NCBI GenBank assembly: GCA_963970005.1
Contig: CAXAMN010021929.1
Span: 456,935 to 520,934, forward strand
DNA from: Durusdinium trenchii
Taxonomy: Eukaryota > Sar > Dinophyceae > Suessiales > Symbiodiniaceae
Reading direction: 5' to 3'
Length of the DNA: 64,000 nucleotides
The translations under genes and the position numbers were made by a program. Positions 34,286 to 44,464 of this stretch are shown piece by piece (the stretch's first letter is position 1; every line of letters starts with the position of its first letter). The notes beneath the pieces were generated by a model. It did not search any database, was not told the origin of the DNA, and saw nothing but the letters and a program-made list of their open reading frames with translations.

Positions 34286-34446
34286 CTCCGCTTGGCTGCG
34301 AAGACGTCTGAGAGGCCCAAGGAGTCCAAGTAGCGCACGAACTCGGCCATGGCCTCCGGTGCATTCCGGTGCCGAATCGCCCACGAAACGCGCCTGGCTA
34401 CTTCCATGAGAAGACACTCAAGGTCTTCCCAATTTGGGGGGGTTCT
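34286..34446 (-). CDS. Internal exon with GTGAGC donor, unknown protein
   Basis: The minus frame reads NWEDLECLLMEVARRVSWAI, RHRNAPEAMAEFVRYLDSLG, LSDVFAAKR and meets CGGAG|GTGAGC, a consensus 5' splice site, at 34286/34285. The frame opens after a TGA at 34447-34449, with AG acceptor candidates around 34430-34437. The amphipathic helix with MAEFVRYLDSLGL looks like a small helical domain; no name is assigned. Probably the same gene as the exon at 34503-34762. Confidence 0.45.
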
Positions 34447-34502
34447 TCAAATGGAGGGACCTTGACCTTGCACTTGCTTCAGAACGACTATCTGATTCTG
34501 AC

Positions 34503-34762
34503 TACAATTCCTTTCTCGTAGCTGCATAATCGTAGTACTGGAGCTTTTCTTGATGTTCGACCCGGTGCTGGTGCTGGTAGATGTTCATCGTTTCGGCCAT
34601 GGATCTGTAAACATTCTGTGAGGCCCGGAATACTTGCTTGTGAACCGGTCGGTCTGGCGAAGTGGCGCCAGAGTCTTCCTCGCCGGACGAAAACTCTCGG
34701 CATCCCCAAACATGATTTGATCGACCAGTTTCAACAAGCTCACCACGCGATGCGGAACCCAA
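34503..34762 (-). CDS. Exon of the same gene, unknown
   Basis: The minus frame reads SGEEDSGATSPDRPVHKQVF, ASQNVYRSMAETMNIYQHQH, VEHQEKLQYYDYAATRKEL. The C-terminal 45 residues look like a charged helix. Upstream, another frame (VVSLLKLVDQIMFGDAESF) is equally protein-like and overlaps, suggesting a junction or frameshift near 34690. Its end AGAAAG|GAATTG could be a GA-type donor, but the phase does not match the next exon cleanly. Confidence 0.42.
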
Positions 34763-34879
34763 CAGATCTTTTGCAAAGAAAAAGACGCGGTAAGGTTTCC
34801 TCCCACAACATACAACACATGGGCAACAAACTTAGGGGTCAAAAGACAAGTGCTACGCTGAGTTTGCTTCTCCATAGCA

Positions 34880-36328
34880 AGCTTAAAGCATCAGATCGGA
34901 TGGTGGGAAGTCACCTCCCTTGAGCCGTGCAAACCAGTGCAAAATGATGAGTGAGCCATGGAACCAGCAAATCTTCAGAATGGGTCCCGGATTTGGGGAT
35001 GAATGCAACCCAGTAACCCATAAGCATTTCCAGAAAGCTTGGTATATACTCTGTCATGCACACCTTCTGTCACCCGTAGAAATCCTACCCGAGACCTCAA
35101 AATCCCGCTCCGATGATGTTAAAACATGTTAAAACTGGACGAACTTGGCTTTCCCTTTTTCGCTATACGATTACATGGCAAGGCAATTACGCTCAGATCT
35201 GATTGCATATAAGCTGGGTCACCTCTCCAAAGCGACACTTACCCAAGTTGGATTGAAGAATGCTTCGCGCCGCATCTCAGAATCACTCCAAGTGGCCGGT
35301 GATGGCTGAGGCTGCGCCATAGCCCAGGCCTGGGTATCGGGTGGGGTGAGATCGGGGGGTGAGGTGTTTTCCCTTTGAAATCTGGAGGACTTTCGTGATT
35401 AGGGGAGGTCACATTTGGTTCGGAAACGTGGTTTGCATTCAAGCAATTGAGGTGGAGATTCTGGGTCCAGTTCTGAGATGAACACATTTTTGACCCTTTA
35501 CTGTCCTTGAAGTTGATATCCTGACCAAAAAATACTGGCAAATCCAAATCCCCTAAGAACTTTACAATCAACTGCCAGCTGGTTCTCAGCACCATTCCTT
35601 CACCAAGAGCAGGGATTCTGAAACAAGCCAAACCAGATTTGTGCACCAGTTGCCACTGATCGCATCACTGGCGCTGCCACCAGGCGGCACAGTAGTCTGG
35701 GTCTTCATGGCAAACGGTCGCAAAGCTTCGCCTGCGAGGGAGGCGACAACATCTCAAATGTTGACACCCCGCCCCAAGCCTACAGGTCCCAAGACCTCAT
35801 TTTACTGGTGTTGGTGATTTGAAAACATATATATTAAAAACCTGCGAAAAATGCGGTAAAAGGACCAGGTTTTACTGGGTCAGACTGGACCTGTAGGGCC
35901 AATCATCTCCAATCTGTCTTCCGTTTCGTGGACTTCGATATAAAGTGCTGGGGATATAATTCACAAAACCGGAAGAGTAGAAGAGAATCATTCCAAAATC
36001 TGAGGTGTTACAGTGCTACAGCACCAAACCCAATCTCCAACATTTCAACCCCCCCCACGCCGGTGTCGCTGAAGATCCCACTCCAGACCTACAGGTCTCA
36101 GGTGACCGACCATGGATGACCTGCGCCTCTTGCGTGCCCCTTGAAGAAAAGAGCGAAGACGGGTCGATTTCTAAAGAACTAAGAGGAAACAACAGAAATC
36201 CAAATCACCTCTCGGCATACCCCCAACAAAAGCAACCGTCACTGCATTTCTGAGCGTTCGCCACAGTTCGATGCGGCCGGTGCATACCCCCAACAAAAAC
36301 TGCACGACGCGCACCATTTTTCTGGATA
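34880..36328. other. Mostly non-coding
   Basis: No exon is supported. The inverted repeat at 35779-35897 is listed separately. Confidence 0.3.
35779..35897. repeat. 119-bp element with 11-bp inverted termini
   Basis: CCTACAGGTCC (35779-35789) and GGACCTGTAGG (35887-35897) are perfect inverted repeats. Inside, TTTTACTGG occurs twice. Another GACCTACAGGTCT lies at 36085, possibly a fragment. Confidence 0.45.
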
Positions 36329-36960
36329 TCAAATGTCCAGCAAGACGTAGACTTCGTACGGGAACTCTGCTTCTGCAGCTTCTTGCCGCTCCGACTTCCC
36401 ATCTTCCGTCAGCATGCTGGTTGGATCCAGAATCTTCATCATATGCATCGTGATGGCCTCCGAGTTGCTGGCTGAAATTGAAAGGATCAACAAACGCATG
36501 GCGGGGGGCAAGTGTGCCACTAGATTGCCACAAGAAACACACATACGCACAAGGCATGTATAGTACAATATTGTATACAGTCAAAAATGCAACCTATTAT
36601 TCAACGTGCTGTGGTCAAACAAGACATTGACAAACCACTTGAGTGAGTTGCTCTCAACATGCATCAACATGCCTTCAAACACACCTTCCTTCCAGGAGCA
36701 TCTTTCGGTCCAGCACCATTGCCGCCGCTGAACGGCCGATCTCGGGGGACGGCGTGGGACGGCGCGGCCTTGATCTCGGTGCCTTGCTCGTGCTTCTTCA
36801 AGTCCATCTTCCTCAGAATGGGAGAAAACCACGTCGTTGAAAAAAACAGAGTCGAGTCGATCAAGGTCGTGTCAATGTTCACGACTTCTTCTAACATAGA
36901 ATGTGTTCTAAAAGCTTTGCACATCGTCATTCGTTCCGAGATGGCCATGTGACAGCCCAT
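36329..36960 (-). CDS. Two-exon gene, unknown protein, GA-AG intron
   Basis: Exon 1 (36960-36689) begins at ATG six codons after an in-frame stop and reads AISERMTMCKAFRTHSMLEE, VVNIDTTLIDSTLFFSTTW, KMDLKKHEQGTEIKAAPSHA. At a C5 run (36744-36748) the protein-like frame shifts to PEIGRSAAAMVLDRKMLLE. Splicing GAAG|GA (36689/36688) to CTAG|TG (36519/36518) gives the in-frame join MLLE-VAHLPPAMRLL, continuing ISASNSEAITMHMMKILDPT and EFPYEVYVLLDI to a stop at 36329. GA donors are known in dinoflagellates; the nearby GT gives a less protein-like frame. Function unknown. Confidence 0.5.
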
Positions 36961-37573
36961 GTGTCTTTCACTCTTTCACCCACTGGTCGATCTATTTCGA
37001 TCCGTGGAGTGAGAGGAAATGGCTTATATAGGGTTCGTCAACAGGCTCTGGAAGATGGCGTTTCTTTGTCGGGCCTTCGTCAGTTTTACGTATAGTTTTG
37101 CTATGTTCAAGACACACTGTCTACTTTCAGTGGATTATATAGGCTTCGCAAGTTGGCCCCAAAGGATACTTTAATTGTTATGTTTGGCGGCTTTGGCCAC
37201 TTTGTTGGGCATCAAAAGGACCAAAGCCACAAAGTACGTTTTCGCTATTGCCGGCAAAATTAGTGCCTCATTTGGGGCCAAGCATAGAAATTGAAGGGTT
37301 CACCAAAAGGGTTGCAAGCTAAAAGAAGGTACGACAAGCACCAAGGAAAAGACCAGCCTGAATATACGCTAGCTCACAAAGTCGCTTGACCCCAAGACAA
37401 TGTCCATGGCGGGTCTCCAGAAAACATACACGGGTCTCCACGTGGAAGGCGCATGGAAAGATCTCGCCCAGAAAGAACGGATGAGCATGTTCAATCCAAA
37501 GACCCAACAAATGGGTTTTGCTCCACTTCCATGATTCTTCCAAGGAGTGCATAGGAACATAAAGGAACCCATA

Positions 37574-37680
37574 CCCAAACACTCCATGGGACTGGCATAG
37601 GACTGCCGATCAATTGACCCCGACTTCAACCACCCCTGGTCTGATCGGCATATATGGTATACACATGGGTCGTGTCTTGG
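37574..37680. mobile_element. MITE-like repeat, copy D
   Basis: Starts CCCAAACACTCCATGGGACT, contains ATAGGACTGCCGATCA and GCATATATGGTATACA, and ends ATGGGTCGTGTCTTGG, the inverted form of the start. Same orientation as copy C. Confidence 0.6.
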
Positions 37681-39155
37681 ATAAGTACTCGAAGAAACGG
37701 TTGCCAGAAACATATTTATCCAGGCGTCTCTCCGTAGCCGCGAGCACGGATGGAGAACTTCTCCTGGTCAAAGGACAGGATCTCGATGCATCGGCAAATG
37801 AGCATCTCCTTAGGTCGGTGCGCACAAAGACCATGAGAGAAGGAACTGGTTCCAAGGCCTACTTGGAGCCAAGGGACAAGCTGGGCTCACGCACAAATCC
37901 ACAACGAGAAGATCAGATTGGGCCGTATTCATCCAAGTAACCGTTATGGTATCCACTGCTTCATTTGACCAGCCGTCGTCGGAGTTCAAAGGCCCAATTC
38001 GTCTGTTTGAGGGGTTCAGCCGTTGGGGTTGGAGGGGACTTGTTTTCAGAATTGGAGCTGATTCAGCCAGGATTGAGTTGTTTCAGCCGAGCCTCTGTAG
38101 CAAACATGTAGAGGAATTCATCCAGCAAATGATACAGCAAATCCAGTAGGTCATGTCCAGTGGCTTGCACTTCCACTGACCGAACCAGCTCCACTTTCTC
38201 CAAGGGTGACATGTAGTTGAACATCCCAACGCAAACCTCGGGAGGAGACACGCATCGAACCCCCAAACATGACACCCGACTGGTCTTACTTCAGTGACAC
38301 TACTCCACTGAATCGTGCGACATATCTTCAGATGTGTCTCTTCCAATCTTGGGGTACAACTTTTTAGGCGGAAAGTTACAACATATGCACTAACAATATG
38401 CATATATATATGCACTATATTAGGCACTATATGTTTAAGTATTAGCTTTTGGAACCTGCCCGAAAAAACACATCATTGTCAGACATGTACTCAAACAAAT
38501 ATCAACCCTTGTGAAATCCACATAAAAGCCTAACCACTCATAGTCTACCCATCTGCAAACATCTGCAAAAACGATGCTAAACCGTTTCACCCCAAAGACC
38601 AATGAACACCCGAAGTGTTCACAGTGTCATCTTCCTTTGCTGCAAGTTAGAAGGTAGTAGTCCGGTAGAAGTGTAGAGGGTCGCCACCACACAAAAAAGA
38701 AACCAAGATCAGAAACTTGAGCAAATGCCTCAGCCAACGACGTTCCCCATGAATGGACGATAATATCCTTGGATTGGTGCTGGTCGAAAAGAAAAGCAAG
38801 CACCTATTTCTACAACCTATAACCCCATCCAAGATTGTGTACACGCCAAACTGCCGCCAAACAACATTACTTTGATTCGGACAGACCAGTCAACCCAACA
38901 CATGAAACAAGCCTGTAAAGCCTTGATTCTTGTCCACACCCCCTTCTGTGGGGCACCCTTTGGTTTAAGAGTGTAGTAATTACACCACCAAACCATCAAA
39001 GGAACAACCAAACGTTGCGAACTTGCAAGAGACAACAAAAACAACTGAAGTGACAACGACCAGGATCTGCAGTGTGATCATGATATTGGAACTGCCTGCC
39101 AGGGTAAAACAGGTGAGAGCAACACAGCATCCAAATGACAAACTTGGCCCTCGGA

Positions 39156-39175
39156 CTCTCTCTCTCTCTCTCTCT
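39156..39175. repeat. (CT)n microsatellite
   Basis: Ten CT dinucleotides. Confidence 0.9.
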
Positions 39176-39342
39176 GCACGTTGACTCCGGGGCACCTGGA
39201 TGTGTCCTAATTACAAGTACCAATGACCACAGTAGGCTGTACACCATGAACTATTCTTGTTGGGGAAAAAGAAACATGTTAGCCGTTCACAGCATCCGCT
39301 AACCCTGTTTTGGGGGAGCAGCTCCGCAGCACCCCGCTGTGC

Positions 39343-39530
39343 CTGATGTCCTTCACATGTGCCGGTAGCTCCATCTTCTTCACCGTGGACGCGTCCAAGG
39401 CAGATGCGACGGCGGACACTTCGTCGGTCATCGCCGAGGCATCGACGTCCTCGCGCTTACGCTTGCCTCAGTCCAGCTGCTTCATGGGTTGTTTTTTGGT
39501 GCTTTTGGCCGGAGCGATGGTGCAAGCCAT
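39343..39530 (-). pseudogene. N-terminal exon with in-frame TGA, basic nuclear-type protein
   Basis: ATG at 39530 (minus) opens MACTIAPAKSTKKQPMKQLD, then TGA (39468-39470), then GKRKREDVDASAMTDEVSAV, ALDASTVKKMELPAHVKDI. Both sides of the stop are in the same frame and equally protein-like. KKQPMKQ and KRKRED are Lys/Arg-rich, as in a nuclear protein N-terminus. A CGA-to-TGA change would explain it. The exon may end at ATCAG|GCACAG (39343/39342), a GC donor. Selenocysteine readthrough is an unlikely alternative with no support. Confidence 0.45.
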
Positions 39531-39539
39531 GTGATTACT

Positions 39540-40950
39540 GTAAATCAATCGTAGTTTGTTTGACTTGCAAGGCATCTTTTTTGCAAACAAAACTAAATTG
39601 GGTATCAACGAGAATGATCCTGATGCTGATATGCAATTCATGGTCGAACAATGGATCTCCGATGATCTCCGCTAGGGCACAGTTAAAGTTAACGGCGCCA
39701 AACTAAATAACAGTCAAACATTGTTATGGAATTCCGTAGATATTGGAACCTGGTATGCCCTCCTCGCATGATTACGAATCAACACCTGGTTATGAATCAG
39801 CCTAGAATTTCCCTACAATACACAATCATCACTTTGTCTTGGAACGTATAGCAATGTGATCCTGAACTACTGACAAAAAGCTGAAACGTACTAGCAACGT
39901 GCGACAATCTAGACCAGGAAAAACATATATATGTATATATATAACTTTAGACCATGTGTATCCATTTGTGAAAGTTAGAGTCAAAGCGCCTCAAACAACT
40001 TACTGTAGATATCTCACAACATGCCTAGTTCCACCTGTAAGATTTTACCATATGCTTCCTTCAGCTTCAAAAAACAAAAGACCTCCAGCCCATCTCTTCA
40101 AAAACTCTCGGCTTGGAGCTGTTCGGAGAAAACTCATCGATCGAAGTGGCCATCTCTGTCCCGGTAGTAGTTCAGCAAGTCCACCACTTCCTTAGATAGA
40201 GGTCGTCGGTTTAACCAGGGGCACTAGTTGTAGGCAGCATCGGTGATTTACGTGATTATAAAATCACAACACCAAATCAAGCTAAGGAGCATCCTACAGT
40301 ATGACGCACTTGTGGTTGAATGTCAAACCAACAACAATCGTTAACAAAACTCTTTAAGCTGCAGATGAAGCCGACGTGAAACAGTACCTTGTTCTGGAGG
40401 CGTTGGACCTTTTTCACTGGATGTATTTCTCCGTATCTCAGTATCTCAAACTCGCCAACCTCGACCAAAGTCCCGACTGAGAGTCTGGTCGAAAAAAAGT
40501 AAAGGACGGGCTATACCCAAACACTCCATGTATGCCATATATGCTTACATTGAACCCCTAAAGCACCCCAACTGATCGGCAGTCCTATGGCAGTCCCATG
40601 GAGTGTCTGGGATAAGTAAACTGTAAACTGCCAGGGGTTGGCTCGTCCCATCCAGTCTAAGTGAGTGGATGTGACAGGAGCACTCCGACTTCCTCCGTGA
40701 CTTCCTTCACCCAAACATGTGACTCCTGGTGTAAGCAAGTTCTCACGGTACCTTTGTCAGGTTCAAAAAAAACAGAACTCCTTCTATAGTTCTGGAGCTG
40801 TTGGTCGGATCATTCAAAATCCTCAAGTGGCTGGACCTATTAATCTCTAGATCACGATGTTCTGGTTGGTGGTTTCAACTTACTTGAAGGCTTATCTATT
40901 GTCAGTCAGTGGGCTCAATCTTCCCATGTCATTCGAGCTTGAACATAAAC
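39540..40950. other. Mostly non-coding
   Basis: ATATATGTATATATAT lies near 39925-39942. No exon is supported apart from the listed MITE-like copy. Confidence 0.3.
40516..40611. mobile_element. MITE-like repeat, copy E (best termini)
   Basis: A 96-bp element. Left end CCCAAACACTCCATG, right end CATGGAGTGTCTGGG: inverted repeats matching at 14 of 15 positions. The interior ACTGATCGGCAGTCCTATGG is the reverse complement of the interior of copies C and D. No ORF. Confidence 0.65.
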
Positions 40951-40953
40951 ATG

Positions 40954-41184
40954 TCAGAAACCAGTGTTTCCAACAAGCTCAAACAATTCCAGGCCAGCTG
41001 TCCCAGTTGCCTGCCACCACCACCTGCTCCACATGCATCCCGACGACCTTCCTTTCTTCCCCTTGGCCCTCTCGACCTTCCGAGTGTCGGGGCGCGCCTG
41101 TGCAATGGCACTGGGCAGCCCGGTCAGTATGATGGACTCCATCCCTCGATTCCCGGTCGCTTCTCGCTCGTCAGTCAGGAACAC
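40954..41184 (-). CDS. Coding-like island, unknown
   Basis: The minus frame reads FLTDEREATGNRGMESIILT, SAIAQARPDTRKVERAKGKK, TAGLELFELVGNTGF and stops at 40954. Probably downstream of the exon at 41337-41600. Plus is also open, but Pro-rich. Function unknown. Confidence 0.3.
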   Translation of the reverse strand: MFLTDEREATGNRGMESIILTGLPSAIAQARPDTRKVERAKGKKGRSSGCMWSRWWWQATGTAGLELFELVGNTGF

Positions 41185-41189
41185 GCACG

Positions 41190-41228
41190 CTCGGTGGCGG
41201 TGGCGGTGGCGGTGGCGGTGGCGGTGGG
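41190..41228. repeat. (GGTGGC)n hexanucleotide repeat
   Basis: About six units. In-frame reading gives Val-Ala or poly-Pro artefacts. Confidence 0.9.
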
Positions 41229-41336
41229 TTATTCAACAACGCCGGTGGATGTGTTGAACGCAGGTGGATGGAGGCCGAATTTCAGACTGGCTATAGCATG
41301 GACATCGATCTGGACCGATCTAATGGCTCGAAGGAG

Positions 41337-41600
41337 TCAGCAATAGGTGCAAGGAGAGAAAAAGAGCATGTCTTTTGTAAGTGGATCACCTCGACTTGCC
41401 CCCTTGCCTTGGACTTGGGCTTGTGACTTGGCTTCAGTGGGAACATGTAGGAACACCAAGAGCTCCAACCGGCCAGGTTCATCCCCAACGACCCGACCTG
41501 CGACAACGACGACGGTCGCAGGGCCTTTATCGCTGATCAAAGGCCTGGCATTCAGCGAGAACTTTTCGCTCACGATTGACAGGTCATGGTGAATGTTCGC
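41337..41600 (-). CDS. Probable exon, unknown beta-rich protein
   Basis: The minus frame reads HDLSIVSEKFSLNARPLISD, GPATVVVVAGRVVGDEPGRL, ELLVFLHVPTEAKSQAQVQG. Alternating hydrophobic runs (TVVVVAGRVV, LLVFLHVP) suggest beta strands. The frame ends at 41337, and the next protein-like minus frame starts at 41184 beyond the hexanucleotide repeat. Confidence 0.4.
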   Translation of the reverse strand, partial: ANIHHDLSIVSEKFSLNARPLISDKGPATVVVVAGRVVGDEPGRLELLVFLHVPTEAKSQAQVQGKGASRGDPLTKDMLFFSPCTYC

Positions 41601-42105
41601 TGCAGTTCCTTCCTCAGATGCGATGGTCGCGCGACAACATACCTTTCAAAGGACTAGGAACTCCACTCCAAGCTGAAGTTCCATATGGACTGCAAAGACA
41701 AAAGCCGCATGACTGAACCGCATGGCATGTTCTCAAACATTCTAGAGCACGGCGTTCCACCCAGCCAGGGCCTTCCATCAGCAACGTGTTCAACTGCAAA
41801 ACACCTCATCCTGCAGTTTGTATATCGGAGGCGACCATTTTAGGACTATAATGGGAACCACCCTTTCCAAGGAAACATTGCAACCCAAAGCAAGAAAGAT
41901 ACACACATCTATAGTTGCTGATTACTTCTTTGTATATAGGATATTAGTCTGTTCACCAACCGAGTCCGTTCCCTTCCAAACTCAAACAACCCTAAACAGG
42001 TGACCGATACTAGGGAGCTTCATTTTGCTTTCACATCCCCTGTTCACCAAAAGCAGCCGGACAAACCCCATCTTCAGGTTTTGACCCGCATCTCTATGAT
42101 GTAAA

Positions 42106-42215
42106 ATGTTGATTGGTCAACCCCACGGCAGAACTGGATTGTGAAGCCTCATTATTGTGAGGGGTTGAAATATAATCAACATTCTAGATTACTTTTCTCC
42201 CTTGTGAGGCTTCAC
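42106..42215. repeat. Nested inverted repeats, possible small element
   Basis: ATGTTGATT/AATCAACAT (42106-42114, 42174-42182) encloses GGTCAACCCC/GGGGTTGA. GTGAAGCCTCA/TGAGGCTTCAC (42141-42151, 42205-42215) overlaps it, so two alternative folds exist. Confidence 0.45.
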
Positions 42216-42400
42216 CGCAGCCAAACCCATAGCTCCACCGTCGGACGACCATATCACGGAAGTCAAAACCACCGACACCACCCAAAAACCACCTCCCTAT
42301 AGTAATAAGTAAGGACATCTGATCAAGCAGACCTTCTTTGTGCCAAAAAAAGGGGTTTCAATTGGTTTCAGTTGACACTACATATATAGTTCCAACCACC

Positions 42401-42532
42401 CTGCCGAGGCACATCCAGCAGCCAGGCCGTTGCTCGGCCCACGGGAATGCGCACCGTGGCCTCACGCTCGGTCTCGCTCTGCACGCGCCAAAGGAGCTCG
42501 TAATTGGCGTCTGAGGGAGGCGGTTCCATGTC
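42401..42532 (-). CDS. Internal exon with strong acceptor, unknown protein
   Basis: The minus strand has a textbook acceptor CTTGCCTCCCCTTCCGCAG directly before GACATGGAACCGCC. The frame reads DMEPPPSDANYELLWRVQSE, TEREATVRIPVGRATAWLLD, VPRQ, followed by GG|GTGGTTGG-like donor choices at about 42400. The composition is convincing. No family is named. It sits in the same strand and order as exons at 43-44 kb and may belong to the same gene. Confidence 0.5.
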
Positions 42533-42539
42533 CTGCGGA

Positions 42540-43145
42540 AGGGGAGGCAAGTGGCCCCTTGGTGGGTGAAAGAACTTCGTGAACTAGGCGAGGCGGTATG
42601 AGTGGTTCATTATTGTTGAGAGGCATTTAAATGATATGGTAGGTGACCAATGAGCCAGCTTAGCCAATTCAGGACTCACCTGGATCACCAACAGTTCACT
42701 GTTCCATCAAACAATATCAACCAGCTAGTTCAAGGTTCCTCATTTGGCAACGATACCATGACTCGGCTAGCTCACAGAGTTTTGATACGGTTTAGCTAGA
42801 TCAACTAAAAATGGCCATCTCAATCAGCCCAATTTTTTTAAACTAGACTCGATTCCCTTCATATTTTCTACTTCCCAACCACTTGGCTCATGCAATTTGA
42901 TCACCTTGCCAGCTCAGAATGCTCAATCCATATCAGATTTTCAAGGACTCTGACATGGTACTTGTCATCCCCATGGTGAAGCCGTACATCCAGTATCATC
43001 CAATATACCAGCCAAAGTCAAGTCCACCTGGTTCTTCAAAGTGACATGTTGGTCCGTTGGCTGGGAGTCAAATGGGCATCCAACCTCTCAAGCCCCCTAG
43101 CAGACCGGTCCCACTGAAATCGCACAACAAAAAAACACAAGTTTT
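42540..43145. other. Probable intron or intergenic
   Basis: AT-rich with no coding character. Confidence 0.35.
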
Positions 43146-43588
43146 CTAGTCACATATATAATATTTATACATGTATATTGAAGAATGCCAGGGAATACGA
43201 AGATGTGCACCAAAACGGCGCCAAGCACTCCTGCAACCCTCTGTAGTAAACCAGCGGCAAAGTCGAATGAAACACACAAAGCCAGGTGCAAACCTGTCGG
43301 CATAAATTTCGGTAAAACTACATGAGACCTGCAAAAAAACACTCCGGCAAAATTAGGACAAGTTCTCACCAGTCCGTGGCAACACGCCGGGTAATTTTTT
43401 TTTGGGCAAACAAGCTCTTTCCTGTGCTCCGTCGTCGGTCAAGCTGCCAATGATGACGATTCGTGTGGAATCAGCGCCATCTTGACAGCCAGGAACCAAC
43501 CGAGCGATGCCCTGCCTACACACCGAATGGCACAATGGATCGGGCAACTGTTTTGCCAACTCCTTCCTGCTGTTCCGAAACACATCAC
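43146..43588 (-). CDS. Exon with 41-bp intron and second coding-like block, unknown
   Basis: Acceptor CTTGGATCTCAG precedes 43588. The frame reads DVFRNSRKELAKQLPDPLCH, SVCRQGIARLVPGCQDGAD, STRIVIIGSLTDDGAQERAC and reaches ACTG|GTGAGA (43370/43369). A pyrimidine-rich acceptor GTGTTTTTTTGCAG ends at 43329, defining a 41-bp intron. In the spliced phase the next codons end the protein quickly (GLM stop). The alternative frame after the acceptor is long and protein-like (SFTEIYADRFAPGFVCFIRL, CRSAWRRFGAHLRIPWHSS) to 43146. Phase therefore disagrees with composition, and a one-base error would reconcile them. Confidence 0.42.
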
Positions 43589-43735
43589 CTGAGATCCAAG
43601 TACTGAATACTTCAATCGTTACAGACAATCAATTTCCATATAGGAACATGTGTTGAGAGACCCGCCGCACGCATACAAGGCCCGCCCAACATCATACTTC
43701 CCACAACCGGCACAGACATAGCGTTGCCTGCGTCA

Positions 43736-44146
43736 TCATATCACACCCACTTGACACGATTGCATCTCGAGAATGAAAGACAACTCGAATTTCTGTTTCC
43801 CCCCTGCAAATAGAGACCAAAAGGAACGGTCGACAGTCCATGCGTCCATGCTTGACCAGTTCATTTGATGAATGAGGAAACCATGCAGTTCTGCACCATT
43901 GAGCAATCGATGGAGCTTGTAGCTGTAGATGGCGGAGTTTGTGGTGAGCCGTGAGTGTCTGAAGTATAGAGTAGTCAAAGCCACATGAGCGTTGGTCGTC
44001 GTCTCGCATTGGTGCTCGGTACACGGACTTGGCGCGTTCCACCAGAGGGGATTCAATCAGCGGTCTTGGTGCTCGCGCCGCATCTGATTGAACCGCAATC
44101 TTGCTGAGAATCAGCAGTTGCGCCACGCCTCTTGCCAACACTTTGG
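43736..44146 (-). CDS. Exon with TTTTGCAG acceptor, two competing frames
   Basis: Acceptor GGTGGTTTTGCAG ends at 44147. The frame then reads KVLARGVAQLLILSKIAVQS, RAPRPLIESPLVERAKSVYR. From about 43990 another frame is at least as protein-like (TLYFRHSRLTTNSAIYSYKL, RLLNGAELHGFLIHQMNWSS, AWTVDRSFWSLFAGGKQKFE) and stops at 43736. A frameshift near 44000 would join them. Function unknown. Confidence 0.4.
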
Positions 44147-44149
44147 CTG

Positions 44150-44464
44150 CAAAACCACCACTTGCGCCAAGCCTTTTGGCGACCCAATATTTACGCCAGT
44201 TTCAAGGAATCCTGACTCAGAAAGTAAGCTTAGGTCTTCTTATTACTTTACCACAATCAGCGGCATATATATATTATATATCTATCTATCTAACTATCTA
44301 ATGTTAACGTCTCATTAGTGAACCCCCTATGAAAATCATCATTTCTCTTTTCTCGGGGTAGTCACAACTCTCAACCTACAAAAAAATCCAAGCCATTTGG
44401 CAGAGGGGATTTGGTAGAGGGTCTTTCCTTTGCCTTCACTCTGCTTTCATTCATTCTGACTAAA
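44150..44464. other. Non-coding stretch
   Basis: Contains an ATCT-type tract at 44277-44300. No gene is seen. Confidence 0.4.

Larger units (their letters stand above)
36961..39340. other. Mostly non-coding
   Basis: No exon is supported apart from the listed MITE-like copy and a (CT)n tract. AT-rich IR-like ATATGCATATATATATGC occurs at 38396-38414. Confidence 0.3.

Noticed and set aside
39343..39530. Selenoprotein reading of the in-frame TGA
   Set aside because: No cysteine-equivalent context and no SECIS-like element visible; a nonsense change is simpler.
41192..41228. Val-Ala repeat protein from ORF across GGTGGC repeat
   Set aside because: Simple-sequence artefact; the minus-strand frames on both sides look more like the real exons.
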